From NCBI GenBank assembly GCA_030065815.1, contig JASJCU010000005.1:1-51172 (forward strand): 51,172 bases of DNA, read 5' to 3'. Source of the stretch: Gammaproteobacteria bacterium. Lineage in GTDB: Bacteria > Pseudomonadota > Gammaproteobacteria > Chromatiales > Chromatiaceae. The number at the start of each line of letters is the position of its first letter. Position 1 is the first letter of the stretch. The translations under genes were made by a program, and so were the position numbers. Positions 1-8,344 of this stretch are shown one piece after another. The notes under the pieces were generated by a model. The model saw only the letters and a list, made by a program, of their open reading frames with translations. It had not been told where the DNA came from and made no database searches.

Positions 1-128
1 CCGATCTCCAGCGCCATCTGATCGAGAATCTTCGGATCGATGCCGAAGCGCTCAGATCCGGTCAACGCTTCGCCGCTCAGCTTAAGCAGAATACGCTGGT
101 ATTTTTTTTCTACCTTGCCGCCACTCAT
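1..128 (-). CDS. pyrH: UMP kinase, N-terminal part only (cut by window edge)
   Basis: PyrH phosphorylates UMP to UDP with ATP in pyrimidine nucleotide synthesis in the cytoplasm. Only the first 42 or so codons are inside the window. They read [20 protein letters not shown] and continue with a GIDPK segment, the typical start of bacterial UMP kinases (an [11 protein letters not shown]-like strand carrying the nucleotide-binding Lys and Gly). A strong Shine-Dalgarno (GGGAGGAGAG) lies just before the ATG at 128. It follows tsf on the same strand, the common rpsB-tsf-pyrH order, but a hairpin with a T-run separates the two genes, so pyrH may be partly uncoupled from tsf or have its own promoter. 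Confidence 0.93.
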   Translation of the reverse strand, partial: MSGGKVEKKYQRILLKLSGEALTGSERFGIDPKILDQMALEI

Positions 129-191
129 GTGCTCTCCTCCCGCCGCCGCAGTCTACTAAAAATGCGCTCCCGCGCGGCTTCGAGCGCATAC

Positions 192-217
192 AAAAAACGG
201 GGCCTGGGCCCCGTTTT
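192..217 (-). terminator. Rho-independent terminator between tsf and pyrH
   Basis: Read on the minus strand, a perfect GC stem (ACGGGGCC with GGCCCCGT and a very short loop) is followed at once by TTTTTTG. It lies 27 nt past the tsf stop, the expected place for a full or partial terminator of the rpsB-tsf transcript. The stem is symmetric, but the longer T-run follows on the minus strand. Confidence 0.8.
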
Positions 218-243
218 CAGCCAGCGCCCGGCTGTTTGCCGGG

Positions 244-1101
244 TCAGGACTTGAGCTGCGCGGCCACCTCTGCCGCGAAGTCGACCTGCTCGACCTCGAT
301 GCCCTCGCCCACTTCAAAGCGAACGAAGGACGCGACGCTGGCGCCGGCGGCCGAAACGAGCTTGCCGACCGTCGTATCGGGATCCTTGACGAAGGGCTGC
401 TCGACGAGGCTGTTCTCGGCGAGGAACTTCTTGATCCGACCGCCGATCATCTTCTCGACGATTTCCGCCGGCTTGCCAGACTCCAGCGCCTGGGCGGTGT
501 AGATCTCCTTCTCCTTGGCGATGACCTCTTCCGGCATATCATCCGGCGCAACAACCTGCGGGTTGACCGCCGCGACGTGCATGGCGACGTCGCGGGCAAG
601 ATCCTGGTCGCCACCGGTCAGTTCAACGAGAACGGCGATGCGGTTGTTGCCGTGCACGTAGGCGCCCACAACGCCGTCGGCGGCGCTGGTCAGCGCAACG
701 CGACGAACGCCGATGTTCTCGCCGATCTTCTGCACCAGCGCTTCGCGGGCGTTTTCGAGTTCGCCTTCCATGAGGGATGCAACGTCGGTCTCGCGAGCCT
801 CGAAGGCAGCGTCGACGACCTTTCCAACAAAGGCCAGGAAGCCTTCGTCCCGCGCGACGAAATCCGTCTCGCTGTTGACCTCAGCCACGATCGCGTAGCT
901 GCCGTCGTCAGCCACGCGGGCCGCGACAACGCCGTCGGCGGCCGTACGACCCGCCTTCTTCGCGGCCTTCATGCCGCTGGACTTGCGGAGTTCTTCGATA
1001 GCGGTATCGATATCGCCGTTGGCCGCCGCAAGCGCCTTCTTGCACTCGAGCAGGCCCAGTCCCGTGCGCTCGCGCAGTTCCTTCACCTGGGAAGCAGACA
1101 T
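244..1101 (-). CDS. tsf: Translation elongation factor Ts
   Basis: EF-Ts is the guanine nucleotide exchange factor that recycles EF-Tu. The 285-residue product is close to the usual length (283 in E. coli). It begins [20 protein letters not shown], the conserved N-terminal UBA-like module, followed by the TDFVAR motif of the core domain (near residue 80) that contacts EF-Tu. The ATG at 1101 has a strong ribosome binding site (GAGGAG). It lies 101 nt downstream of rpsB, in the standard operon order, with a strong hairpin in the gap. Confidence 0.98.
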   Translation of the reverse strand: MSASQVKELRERTGLGLLECKKALAAANGDIDTAIEELRKSSGMKAAKKAGRTAADGVVAARVADDGSYAIVAEVNSETDFVARDEGFLAFVGKVVDAAFEARETDVASLMEGELENAREALVQKIGENIGVRRVALTSAADGVVGAYVHGNNRIAVLVELTGGDQDLARDVAMHVAAVNPQVVAPDDMPEEVIAKEKEIYTAQALESGKPAEIVEKMIGGRIKKFLAENSLVEQPFVKDPDTTVGKLVSAAGASVASFVRFEVGEGIEVEQVDFAAEVAAQLKS

Positions 1102-1160
1102 AGGTATTTCTCCTCGCGGAGGCTCGTGCGCCCCTCGCTGATAGATAAAGTGTTCTGGAT

Positions 1161-1181
1161 CGGGACGGCGGGGCCGTCCCG
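1161..1181 (-). other. Intergenic hairpin between rpsB and tsf
   Basis: A 9-bp perfect stem (CGGGACGGC with GCCGTCCCG, 3-nt loop) sits between the rpsB stop and the tsf start. No T-run follows, so it is not a classical terminator. An attenuator or mRNA-processing or stability element that adjusts the S2 to EF-Ts ratio is a reasonable inference. Confidence 0.4.
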
Positions 1182-1202
1182 GGGTGGCTCACTCGCCGGG
1201 AC

Positions 1203-1958
1203 TTACTCGGCCGCGGGTTCCGCTGCCGCGTCGGCTTCCTCGACGAACTCATCGCTGGCAGCGACACCGCCGCCCGCTTCCACCTTGCCGGCCACGCAGG
1301 CATCGGCAACGGCAGTCACGTACAGCTTGATGGCGCGAATGGCGTCGTCGTTGCCCGGAATCACGTAATCGACGCCGTCGGGATCACTGTTGGTGTCCAC
1401 GATGCCGATAACGGGAATGCCCAGCTTGTTGGCCTCGGTAATCGCAATGCGCTCGTGGTCCACATCAACAACGAACAGCGCGTCGGGAAGACCGCCCATG
1501 TCCTTGATGCCGCCAATGCTGCGCTCCAGCTTTTCCATCTGGCGCGCCCGCATGAGCGCTTCCTTCTTGGTCAGGGCCGCAAAAGTGCCGTCCTGCTGCT
1601 GGGCTTCGAGCTCCTGCAGGCGCTTTATGGACGCCCGGATGGTCTTGAAGTTGGTGAGCATCCCACCGAGCCAGCGATGGCTGACGTAGGGCATACCGGC
1701 GCGCTCCGCCTGCTCGCGGATAACCTTGCCCGCGGCACGCTTGGTGCCCACGAACAGCAGCTTGTTATTGGCTGCAGAGAGGCGCTTGACCACGTCCAGC
1801 GCCTCGTTGAAGGCCGGAACGGTGTGCTCGAGATTGATGATGTGGATCTTGTTGCGTGCACCAAAAATGAACTGGCCCATCTTGGGATTCCAGTAACGGG
1901 TCTGGTGCCCGAAGTGCGCGCCTGCCTGCAGCAGGTCCCGCATGCTTACCTGTGACAT
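1203..1958 (-). CDS. rpsB: 30S ribosomal protein S2
   Basis: S2 is an essential small-subunit protein needed for S1 binding. The frame is open further upstream, but the family start is [20 protein letters not shown], so the ATG at 1958 was chosen; AGGTG precedes it. The product is 251 residues, with the family signatures [13 protein letters not shown] near the N-terminus and the [13 protein letters not shown] and [19 protein letters not shown] segments. The C-terminus carries an acidic Ala/Glu tail ([12 protein letters not shown]). It is the first gene of rpsB-tsf and is divergent from map. Confidence 0.98.
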   Translation of the reverse strand: MSQVSMRDLLQAGAHFGHQTRYWNPKMGQFIFGARNKIHIINLEHTVPAFNEALDVVKRLSAANNKLLFVGTKRAAGKVIREQAERAGMPYVSHRWLGGMLTNFKTIRASIKRLQELEAQQQDGTFAALTKKEALMRARQMEKLERSIGGIKDMGGLPDALFVVDVDHERIAITEANKLGIPVIGIVDTNSDPDGVDYVIPGNDDAIRAIKLYVTAVADACVAGKVEAGGGVAASDEFVEEADAAAEPAAE

Positions 1959-2169
1959 ATAACACCTGATTGTAAATAGGGTTGGAATCTCCCGGGCCGC
2001 CCCGCCTGCAAACCCCGGAGCTCGCAACACAACGGCCGGTGTTCACCGGAACCATTGCCTGTTGCTCACGTGCCGGGGCACCCTACATGCGGTTGTAGCG
2101 CCCGATCGTCTTGGCCTTTTACGGGATGACGGCTGCCGAAATCGTGCAGTGCCCCCTGAGGCGGCGCGC

Positions 2170-2178
2170 GTTATACCA
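2170..2178 (-). promoter_or_regulatory. Candidate extended -10 promoter for rpsB-tsf
   Basis: On the minus strand the sequence TGGTATAAC fits an extended -10 (TGn plus TATAAC). The -35 region is weak. It lies about 210 nt upstream of the rpsB ATG and leaves a long GC-rich leader, which fits the known autoregulation of rpsB through its leader in gammaproteobacteria. The 1959-2318 gap holds only this divergent regulatory region and no gene. Confidence 0.45.
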
Positions 2179-2239
2179 CAAGCGCGATTCAGACACCAGA
2201 GCGCACTCTTTCACAATCGTCTGAAGTAGTCGCTCACGC

Positions 2240-2245
2240 TATAAT
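2240..2245 (+). promoter_or_regulatory. Candidate -10 box for map-glnD
   Basis: A perfect TATAAT lies 73 nt upstream of the map ATG. No convincing -35 hexamer is found at 16-18 nt spacing, so the assignment rests on the -10 and its position. Confidence 0.45.
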
Positions 2246-2318
2246 CGATCGGTCGGCGTCCCTTGTTGGCGCTGCGAAAGACCAAATCAAGTCGAGTACC
2301 CCTGCGAGCACACCCTGA

Positions 2319-3101
2319 ATGGCCGTGACCATCAAAAGCGAGGATGAATTCGCCCGAATGCGCGTTGCCGGCGCCATGGCGGCCGAAGTCCTGGAAATGA
2401 TCCGCCCCCATGTCGTGCCCGGCGTGACGACCGGCGAACTCGACCGTATCTGCCACGACTACATCACCGGGGATCTCGATGCGATTCCGGCGCCCCTGAA
2501 TTACAACGGCTTCCCGCGCTCCATCTGCACCTCCATCAACGAGGTGGTGTGCCACGGCATCCCCTCGGACACCAAGAAGCTGCGCGACGGTGACATCGTC
2601 AACATCGACGTCACGGTCATCAAGGACGGCTTCCACGGCGATACCAGCAAGATGTTTTTCGTCGGCGAACCGACCGTGCTCGGCAAGCGGCTCGTCGAGG
2701 TCACGCACCGGGCGATGTGGAAGGGCATCGAGATGGTGCGCCCGGGGGCACAGCTCGGTGACATCGGCCATGCGATCCAGAAGCTCGTCGAATCGCACGG
2801 CTACTCGGTGGTCCAGGAATACTGTGGTCACGGTATCGGCCGCGGTTTCCACGAGGAGCCGCAGGTCCTGCACTACGGCAGCCCGGGCACCGGTGTCACG
2901 CTGCAGCCCGGCATGACCTTCACGATCGAGCCAATGGTCAACGCCGGACGCCGCAACGTGAAGCTGCTGCCCGACGGCTGGACCGTGGTCACCAAGGACC
3001 GCAAGCTGTCGGCGCAGTGGGAGCACACGATCCTGGTGACGGCGACCGGCCACGACGTGCTCACGCTGCGCAGCGAGGAACACCAGGCCGCTGCCGGCTG
3101 A
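2319..3101 (+). CDS. map: Type I methionine aminopeptidase
   Basis: This enzyme removes the initiator Met from nascent proteins. The 260-residue product has the typical pita-bread fold sequence, and all five metal ligands fall at the same positions as in the E. coli enzyme: Asp97, Asp108, His171, Glu204 and Glu235 (in NIDVTV, FHGDTSKMF, GHGIGRGFHEEP, TIEPM and QWEHTI). The start MAVTIKSEDEF is the family start. It is the first gene of a map-glnD unit and is divergent from rpsB, the usual gammaproteobacterial arrangement. Confidence 0.98.
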   Translation: MAVTIKSEDEFARMRVAGAMAAEVLEMIRPHVVPGVTTGELDRICHDYITGDLDAIPAPLNYNGFPRSICTSINEVVCHGIPSDTKKLRDGDIVNIDVTVIKDGFHGDTSKMFFVGEPTVLGKRLVEVTHRAMWKGIEMVRPGAQLGDIGHAIQKLVESHGYSVVQEYCGHGIGRGFHEEPQVLHYGSPGTGVTLQPGMTFTIEPMVNAGRRNVKLLPDGWTVVTKDRKLSAQWEHTILVTATGHDVLTLRSEEHQAAAG

Positions 3102-3110
3102 CCCGCGCCG

Positions 3111-5738
3111 ATGTCCAACCCCCTCCTCGACACGCTCGACCGGCAGGTCGCTGCCGGAGAAGCCGCGCTGCCGTGTTACAAGCAGGCGCTGCGCGCGTAC
3201 CGCGCCGAGCTCGCCGAGCTGTTTGCCGCCGGCGCCCCGGCACGCGACCTGGTCTGCGACACGTCGCGCTTCATCGACGCCCTGCTCACGCGCGCCTGGG
3301 CCCGCTTCATCCCCGTCGAGGCGCCGGCCTGCCTGGCCGCGGTCGGCGGCTACGGGCGCGGCGAGCTGCATCCAGCCTCGGACGTCGACGTGCTGATCCT
3401 GACGACGCAGGACCCGACGACGCTCGCCCAGCATATCGAGCCGCTGGTCATGTTCCTGTGGGACATCGGCCTCGAGATCGGCCACAGCGTGCGCAGCCTG
3501 CCGCAGTGCGTCGACGAGGCGCGCAACGACATCACCGTGATCACCAACCTGCTCGAGTCGCGCCTGCTGACCGGCGACGCGGCGCTGTATGCCCGGCTCC
3601 AGACCGAGACCGCGCCGGACCACCTGTGGTCGAGCCGCGACTTCTTCTCCGCCAAGGTCGAGGAACAGCGCCGGCGCCACGCCAAGTTCAACGACAGCGG
3701 CCAGAGCCTCGAGCCGGATATCAAGGAGGGTCCGGGCGGTCTGCGCGATATCCAGACCGTCGCCTGGGTGGCCAAGCGGCACTTCGGCGTCAGCACGATG
3801 CAGGCGCTGGTCGATCAGGGTTTCCTCAACGACCGCGAGTACCAGCAGCTGCGGCGCGGCGAGGAACACCTGTGGCGCGTGCGTTATGCGCTGCACCTGC
3901 TGACCGGGCGCCACGAGGACCGCCTGCTGTTCGAGCACCAGCGCACGCTCGCCACCCAGTTCGGCTACACCGACGTGACGGCCAACCTCGCGGTCGAGCA
4001 GTTCATGCAGGACTACTACCGGCGCGTCGTCGAGATGCAGCGTCTCAACGAGATGCTGCTGCAGCTGTTCGAGGAGGCGATCCTGCTCGACAACTCGCTC
4101 GGCAGGCCGATCCCGATCAACCGCCGCTTCCAGGCCCGCAACGGCTATCTCGAGGTGGTCAATTCCGGCATCTTCGCTCGCTACCCGCTGGCGATGCTTG
4201 AGATGTTCCTGATCCTGCAGCAGCGCCCCAATCTGCACGGCGTGCGCGCCAGCACGATCCGCCTGGTGCGTGCCCACCGCCACCTGATCGACGATCGCTT
4301 CCGCGACGACATCCGCGCGCGCGCGCTTTTCATCGAGATTTTCCGCGAGCCCGACGGCCTTACCCATGCGACCCGGCGCATGCACCGCTACGGCATCCTG
4401 GCGCGCTACCTGCCGGCCTTCCATGCCGTTACCGGGCTGATGCAGTTCGACCTGTTCCACGTCTACACGGTAGACGAGCATATCCTGATGGTGATCCGCA
4501 ACATGCGGCGTTTCGCGCTGCAGAAACACGCCGACGAATGCGTGCGCTGCAACGAGGTCTTCGCGCGCGTGCCGAAACCCGAACTGCTGTACCTCGCCGG
4601 CCTGTTCCACGATATCGCCAAGGGGCGCGGCGGCGACCATTCAGAGCTCGGCGCCGAGGACGCGCGCGCCTTCTGCCTCAAACACGCGCTGTCGGAGTTC
4701 GACGCCAACCTCGTCGCATGGCTGGTGCGCTACCACCTCGTCATGTCGCATACCGCGCAGCACAGGGACATCGACGATCCCGAGGTCACGCAGGAGTTCG
4801 CCGAGCTGGTCGGCTCGCGCATGCGCCTCGACTACCTCTATCTGCTGACGGTCGCGGACATGCGCGGCACCAACCCGGGGCGCTGGAACTCGTGGAAAGG
4901 CGCACTGCTCGACCACCTGCACAGCCGCACCGCCGAGGCGCTGGAACGCGGCCTCGACCAACCGCGGCACCAGGACGACCTGATCGCCGAGCGTCAGGCA
5001 CAGGCGCGCATTCAGCTAATGAAACGCGGTTACGACAACCACAACCTGAACCTGCTGTGGATGTCGTTGAGCACCGATTACTTTCTGCAGAACAGCGTCG
5101 AGGCGATCACCTGGCATACCGAGCTGCTGTGGCCGCCGGGCCGGCAGATCGCCCGCATCCGCGTCGCGCTACGCGAAGACGAGAACCTGCGCTGTACCGA
5201 ACTGTTCGTCTACGGGCCGGACCGCGACGACCTGTTCACGCAGACCACGGCGCTGATCGGCCAGCTCGGCCTCAACGTCCTCGGCGCGCGCATCCACACG
5301 ACCAGCGGCGGGTTGAGCCTAAGCAGCTACCTGGTGCTCGAAGAAGACGGCTCGCACATCGAGGGTGTCGAGCGGCTCGAGGGCATCCGCCTGTATCTCG
5401 AAGAAGAACTGGCCGACACGGCCCCGCGCCACAGCCAGCCGCGCATCCCGCGCCAGCTGAAGAGTTTCCAGATGCCTTCGGAGGTGGCCTTCGAGCAGGA
5501 CGAGAACCGCGTCGTCACCTGGCTCGAACTCAAGACCAGCGACCGCCCGGGCCTGCTGCAGCTGGTCGGCCAGGCATTCGCCGACAACGAGCTGCGACTG
5601 CACACGGCGCGCATCGCGACCGCCGGCGCCGAGGCACAGGACAGCTTCGCGATCACCGATCGCGACGACCAGCCGATCACCGACCGCGACCGCCTCGACG
5701 CGATCGCACGCTCGATCCGCGACATACTCGACGACTGA
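3111..5738 (+). CDS. glnD: Bifunctional uridylyltransferase/uridylyl-removing enzyme (PII uridylyltransferase)
   Basis: GlnD senses glutamine and adds or removes UMP on PII proteins, controlling nitrogen assimilation. The 875-residue length matches the family (890 in E. coli). Domain order is a nucleotidyltransferase domain with the GGYGRGELHPASDVD motif at about 79-93, the conserved KEGPGGLRDIQ segment near 205-215, an HD domain with LFHDIAKGRGGDHSELG near 502-518 (UMP removal), and two C-terminal ACT domains for glutamine sensing (about 690-770 and 800-875). It starts 9 nt after map and is probably cotranscribed with it. Confidence 0.98.
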   Translation: MSNPLLDTLDRQVAAGEAALPCYKQALRAYRAELAELFAAGAPARDLVCDTSRFIDALLTRAWARFIPVEAPACLAAVGGYGRGELHPASDVDVLILTTQDPTTLAQHIEPLVMFLWDIGLEIGHSVRSLPQCVDEARNDITVITNLLESRLLTGDAALYARLQTETAPDHLWSSRDFFSAKVEEQRRRHAKFNDSGQSLEPDIKEGPGGLRDIQTVAWVAKRHFGVSTMQALVDQGFLNDREYQQLRRGEEHLWRVRYALHLLTGRHEDRLLFEHQRTLATQFGYTDVTANLAVEQFMQDYYRRVVEMQRLNEMLLQLFEEAILLDNSLGRPIPINRRFQARNGYLEVVNSGIFARYPLAMLEMFLILQQRPNLHGVRASTIRLVRAHRHLIDDRFRDDIRARALFIEIFREPDGLTHATRRMHRYGILARYLPAFHAVTGLMQFDLFHVYTVDEHILMVIRNMRRFALQKHADECVRCNEVFARVPKPELLYLAGLFHDIAKGRGGDHSELGAEDARAFCLKHALSEFDANLVAWLVRYHLVMSHTAQHRDIDDPEVTQEFAELVGSRMRLDYLYLLTVADMRGTNPGRWNSWKGALLDHLHSRTAEALERGLDQPRHQDDLIAERQAQARIQLMKRGYDNHNLNLLWMSLSTDYFLQNSVEAITWHTELLWPPGRQIARIRVALREDENLRCTELFVYGPDRDDLFTQTTALIGQLGLNVLGARIHTTSGGLSLSSYLVLEEDGSHIEGVERLEGIRLYLEEELADTAPRHSQPRIPRQLKSFQMPSEVAFEQDENRVVTWLELKTSDRPGLLQLVGQAFADNELRLHTARIATAGAEAQDSFAITDRDDQPITDRDRLDAIARSIRDILDD

Positions 5739-5836
5739 GCCTCTCGGAACGCCGCGAGCGCCGCGGCCGCGCGGCCCGACTGCGGACGCTGCAACTGGCG
5801 CCAATTTCCGGCGGCGAGCGACGACGAACGGACACG

Positions 5837-5863
5837 AAAAAGCCCCGCCGAGGCGGGGCTTTC
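5837..5863 (+). terminator. Bidirectional terminator between glnD and the convergent PEP-CTERM gene
   Basis: A near-perfect stem (AAAGCCCCGCC with GGCGGGGCTTT) lies between two convergent genes, about 100 nt after glnD and about 20 nt after the stop of the minus-strand gene. There are A/T runs on both sides. It can serve either strand. Confidence 0.8.
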
Positions 5864-5883
5864 GATGGCATTGCGCGATGCAA

Positions 5884-6678
5884 TCAGTGCCTGGCTTGAC
5901 GCACGCGGTAAGCCAGACCGAGCATGCCAAGCGCGAGCAGGGCAAGCGGTGCCGGCACCGGCACGCCGGGCGTCGGCGGATTGACCGGCGGGGCACCGGT
6001 CTCGCCGGTGATCAGGTTCTCGAACAGCACGCCGTTGTCGAACGTACCACCCCAGTTCGGGGCGTTGTCCCAGACGTTCTGGTCGGTGATCAGGAAGATG
6101 CTGCCCGGTCCGATGTTCTGAAACGCCATCATGACCGACGGCTGGTCTTCACCGATCATCAAGGTTTCCGCGGCGCCGGACACGTTCAACGGTGCATAGG
6201 CGGCATACTCATAGGTATTGACGCCCGTCAGCAGCGGATGCATCAGGATCTGGCCGTCACCGACAGACGCAGACCGGAAACCACTGTCATGGATCACGTT
6301 CTGGATCTGGATGTTGGCGCCGAGGAAGGTCAGCGCGGCATTGATGCGGTTGTTCTGTTGCGGTGCGATGGTGCCGTGCTCGCCCATGAACGCGATACGG
6401 CCACCGACCGAGAGGTAGCTCGCCATCGCCGCCAACTCGGCCGCCGTGTACGAATCGCCGGGCTGGGTTGCCCACAGCAGGTTGACGCCCGACAGGTCGA
6501 TGGTATCGAGTTGGCCGTTGACGATCACCGAGCTGTGCCCGGCCAGGCCGTTGTAGAACGAGTTCATCGCCGTGTGGCTCAGGCCGAACGGCGTTTCACC
6601 CCAGATGTTCACCACACCCGCATTGGCAGTTGCGCCGACAATGCTGATGGCCGCCGCAAATAGTAGTTTTCTAATCAT
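5884..6678 (-). CDS. Secreted PEP-CTERM sorting-domain protein
   Basis: The 264-residue product has a signal peptide (about residues 1-20, ending near ATANA) and a C-terminal sorting tripartite: VPVPAPLALLALGMLGLAY (motif plus membrane helix) then a basic RVRQARH tail. This is the PEP-CTERM type of signal, which exosortase recognises before the protein is placed in the envelope or exopolysaccharide. The middle has no Cys and contains alternating strand and helix segments with GGRIAFMGEHGTI and IFLITDQNVWD, resembling a flavodoxin- or amidotransferase-like fold without obvious catalytic residues. The biochemical function is unknown. A sigma-54 type promoter lies upstream. No exosortase gene is in the window. 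Confidence 0.85.
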   Translation of the reverse strand: MIRKLLFAAAISIVGATANAGVVNIWGETPFGLSHTAMNSFYNGLAGHSSVIVNGQLDTIDLSGVNLLWATQPGDSYTAAELAAMASYLSVGGRIAFMGEHGTIAPQQNNRINAALTFLGANIQIQNVIHDSGFRSASVGDGQILMHPLLTGVNTYEYAAYAPLNVSGAAETLMIGEDQPSVMMAFQNIGPGSIFLITDQNVWDNAPNWGGTFDNGVLFENLITGETGAPPVNPPTPGVPVPAPLALLALGMLGLAYRVRQARH

Positions 6679-6760
6679 TGTTGACTCCCTATCAAGAACC
6701 CAGCCGCCTCACGCAAAACAACCGACGGTCTGCAAACGAGTAGCGCGTGACCTGAAGCAA

Positions 6761-6776
6761 GCAATTATTCGGCCAA
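6761..6776 (-). promoter_or_regulatory. Candidate sigma-54 (-24/-12) promoter of the PEP-CTERM gene
   Basis: On the minus strand the sequence TTGGCCGAATAATTGC has GG and GC exactly 10 nt apart, as required for RpoN promoters (consensus TGGCAC-N5-TTGC). Predicted transcription starts about 70 nt upstream of the ATG at 6678. PEP-CTERM genes in several proteobacteria are known to be driven by RpoN with the PrsK/PrsR two-component system, so both context and spacing support it. Confidence 0.65.
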
Positions 6777-7053
6777 TCTTTTTAAGTTATTGTTATTTCT
6801 ACATTAATTGGCCGGCGCCTAGCGCAGGAGGCTGCTCCCTGTAAAAAAAACAGACATCCGGTATGGTCAATTGCCTGCTACTCGGCCGCTTTACATGCGC
6901 GGCCAGACACACGGCGTTCCTCAATACCCCGCCACTGGCGCGGCTGTGCGGTATTGGCCTGCACCTTCGGCACGACTGGGCAATCCGATCGACGGCCGGG
7001 GCCGCGTCGGCCGCGTTGCCGGGCTACGCTGCAATGCCGTCAGGGGTGCGCGA
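6777..7053. other. Intergenic region with no supported gene
   Basis: This stretch lies upstream of the PEP-CTERM promoter and downstream of the VOC gene. It starts AT-rich (about 6777-6810, a possible IHF-type bend site). Near 6839-6853 it has a short CTGT/ACAG dyad around an A-run that could be an activator site. Open frames on the plus strand here have no recognisable protein character. Confidence 0.4.
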
Positions 7054-7425
7054 TCAACCCGCAATCAGCTCCCAGGCATTGCCGTCGGGGTCGCGGCAGA
7101 ACAGCGCCTGCCGTCCCGAGCGGCTCATCGTGTACGGGATCCCGGCGGCGTCGAGGCGCGCGGCGACACCCTCGAGGTCGGAAACGGTAACGGCGGTATG
7201 GCGGTCGCGGCCGCCGTGTGACGGCCGTTGCGCGACCGGATCCGGGTTGGGGAGTTCCAGCAGGTGCAGCTGGTGGTCGCCGAGCCGCAGCCAGGCGCCC
7301 GGGAATGCCAGCCGCGGCCGCGATTCCTCGACGGCCAGGCCCAGGACCTCGCGATAGAAGACCAGCGCGCGCGCCGTGTCCGCGACGATAAGGCTCACGT
7401 GGTGCAGGCCGAGTATCTCGGTCAT
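7054..7425 (-). CDS. VOC (glyoxalase/bleomycin resistance) family protein
   Basis: A 123-residue single-domain VOC protein with two beta-alpha-beta-beta-beta modules. Likely metal ligands are visible: His8/His9 (GLHHVSL), Glu57 (HLLEL), His76 (RHTAVTV) and Glu119 (AWELI). DPDGNAWEL is the family C-terminal signature. The exact substrate (glyoxalase, dioxygenase or drug binding) cannot be told. The start MTEILGLHH at 7425 overlaps the stop of the upstream EamA gene by 4 nt (ATGA), so the two are translationally coupled. Confidence 0.9.
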   Translation of the reverse strand: MTEILGLHHVSLIVADTARALVFYREVLGLAVEESRPRLAFPGAWLRLGDHQLHLLELPNPDPVAQRPSHGGRDRHTAVTVSDLEGVAARLDAAGIPYTMSRSGRQALFCRDPDGNAWELIAG

Positions 7426-8297
7426 CGAGGCTCCTCCTCCTGAAATATCGCAATCAGCGCGGCGATGAGGATCAGCGCACCGCCGATCCACTCCTGCAGG
7501 TTGACGACCTCGCCGGCCAGCCACCATGCCGACGCGGCGCCGACGATCAGCTCGAACAACATGATCACGGCCGAGCGCTGCACCGGCATGTGGGTCACGC
7601 CATAGGTCACCGCGAGCGTCGACAGCAGGAAACCGAACAGGCCGAGGCCGACGGCGGCCCACCACGCGATCTGCGGTGCCTCGGGCAACGCCGGAGACAG
7701 CACGGCGATGGTCAGCGTCGACACCAGCACGACACCGAGCCATGCCACCTGGGTCTTGGCGCGCACGCCGAGCGCGGTGATCCGCCGGGTCATGACATTG
7801 TTGAACGCAAAGGCCAGGCCCGCGCTGGCCGCGAGGACATCGGCCCGGTTCAGCGGCACCCGTCCCAGCGCCGGGTCCCACAGCATCGTCAGCGCCCCGC
7901 AGATGCCGAGGCCGAGCATGATCGCGGTGCGCGGCGTGAACGGCTCGTGCAACAGCCAGCGGCCGAGCATCACGGTCCACACCGGTGACAGGTAGAACAG
8001 CAATATCACGCGCACGACCTCGCCCTCGAGCACGGCGAGCACGAACGCGACGTTGGTCCAACCGGCGGCAATGAACAACCCGGCGACCTCGCGCGGCTGG
8101 ACCCGCACAGCGCGCAGGCTCAGGCGGGCGAACGGGAAGAACACCAGCGCCGCGGTGCCGTAGCCAACCAGGGTCAGCCAGGCGCCCTGCATGCCCTGCG
8201 ATTCGAGCCAGCGGGTCGGGTACCAGACGATGCCCCAATAGGTCGCGCCATACAGCAGTCCGAGTGTCGGCGCGAACCGGGCCAGCGCAGCATTCAT
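7422..8297 (-). CDS. EamA/DMT-superfamily transporter
   Basis: A 291-residue inner-membrane protein with about ten hydrophobic helices in two repeated five-helix halves (roughly 10-140 and 150-285), typical of EamA metabolite exporters. The PARLSL-like cytoplasmic loop, the GEVVRVILLFYLSPVW segment at the end of the first half and ELIVGAASAWWLAGE in the second are family-like. The substrate is unknown; amino acids or metabolites are usual. It forms a two-gene unit with the VOC protein and is divergent from dapC. Confidence 0.88.
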   Translation of the reverse strand: MNAALARFAPTLGLLYGATYWGIVWYPTRWLESQGMQGAWLTLVGYGTAALVFFPFARLSLRAVRVQPREVAGLFIAAGWTNVAFVLAVLEGEVVRVILLFYLSPVWTVMLGRWLLHEPFTPRTAIMLGLGICGALTMLWDPALGRVPLNRADVLAASAGLAFAFNNVMTRRITALGVRAKTQVAWLGVVLVSTLTIAVLSPALPEAPQIAWWAAVGLGLFGFLLSTLAVTYGVTHMPVQRSAVIMLFELIVGAASAWWLAGEVVNLQEWIGGALILIAALIAIFQEEEPR

Positions 8298-8310
8298 GAC
8301 AGTGATCGCC

Positions 8311-8316
8311 TATAAT
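8311..8316 (+). promoter_or_regulatory. Candidate -10 box for dapC-dapD
   Basis: A perfect TATAAT lies 28 nt before the dapC ATG and just outside the start codon of the divergent EamA gene. No good -35 hexamer at 16-18 nt is visible. The short leader has no clear Shine-Dalgarno. Confidence 0.5.
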
Positions 8317-8344
8317 CGGCCGCCCGAATCACGCCGTCCGCCGC

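Noticed and set aside
2211-4640. An 809-codon open frame on the minus strand opposite map and glnD
   Set aside because: It is the mirror of two certain genes with strong codon bias. The product is rich in His, Val, Asp and Arg with no recognisable domain, and it covers essential genes.
6863-7357. A plus-strand frame of 164 codons between the PEP-CTERM gene and the VOC gene
   Set aside because: It overlaps the VOC gene antisense, has no Shine-Dalgarno and no protein-like pattern.
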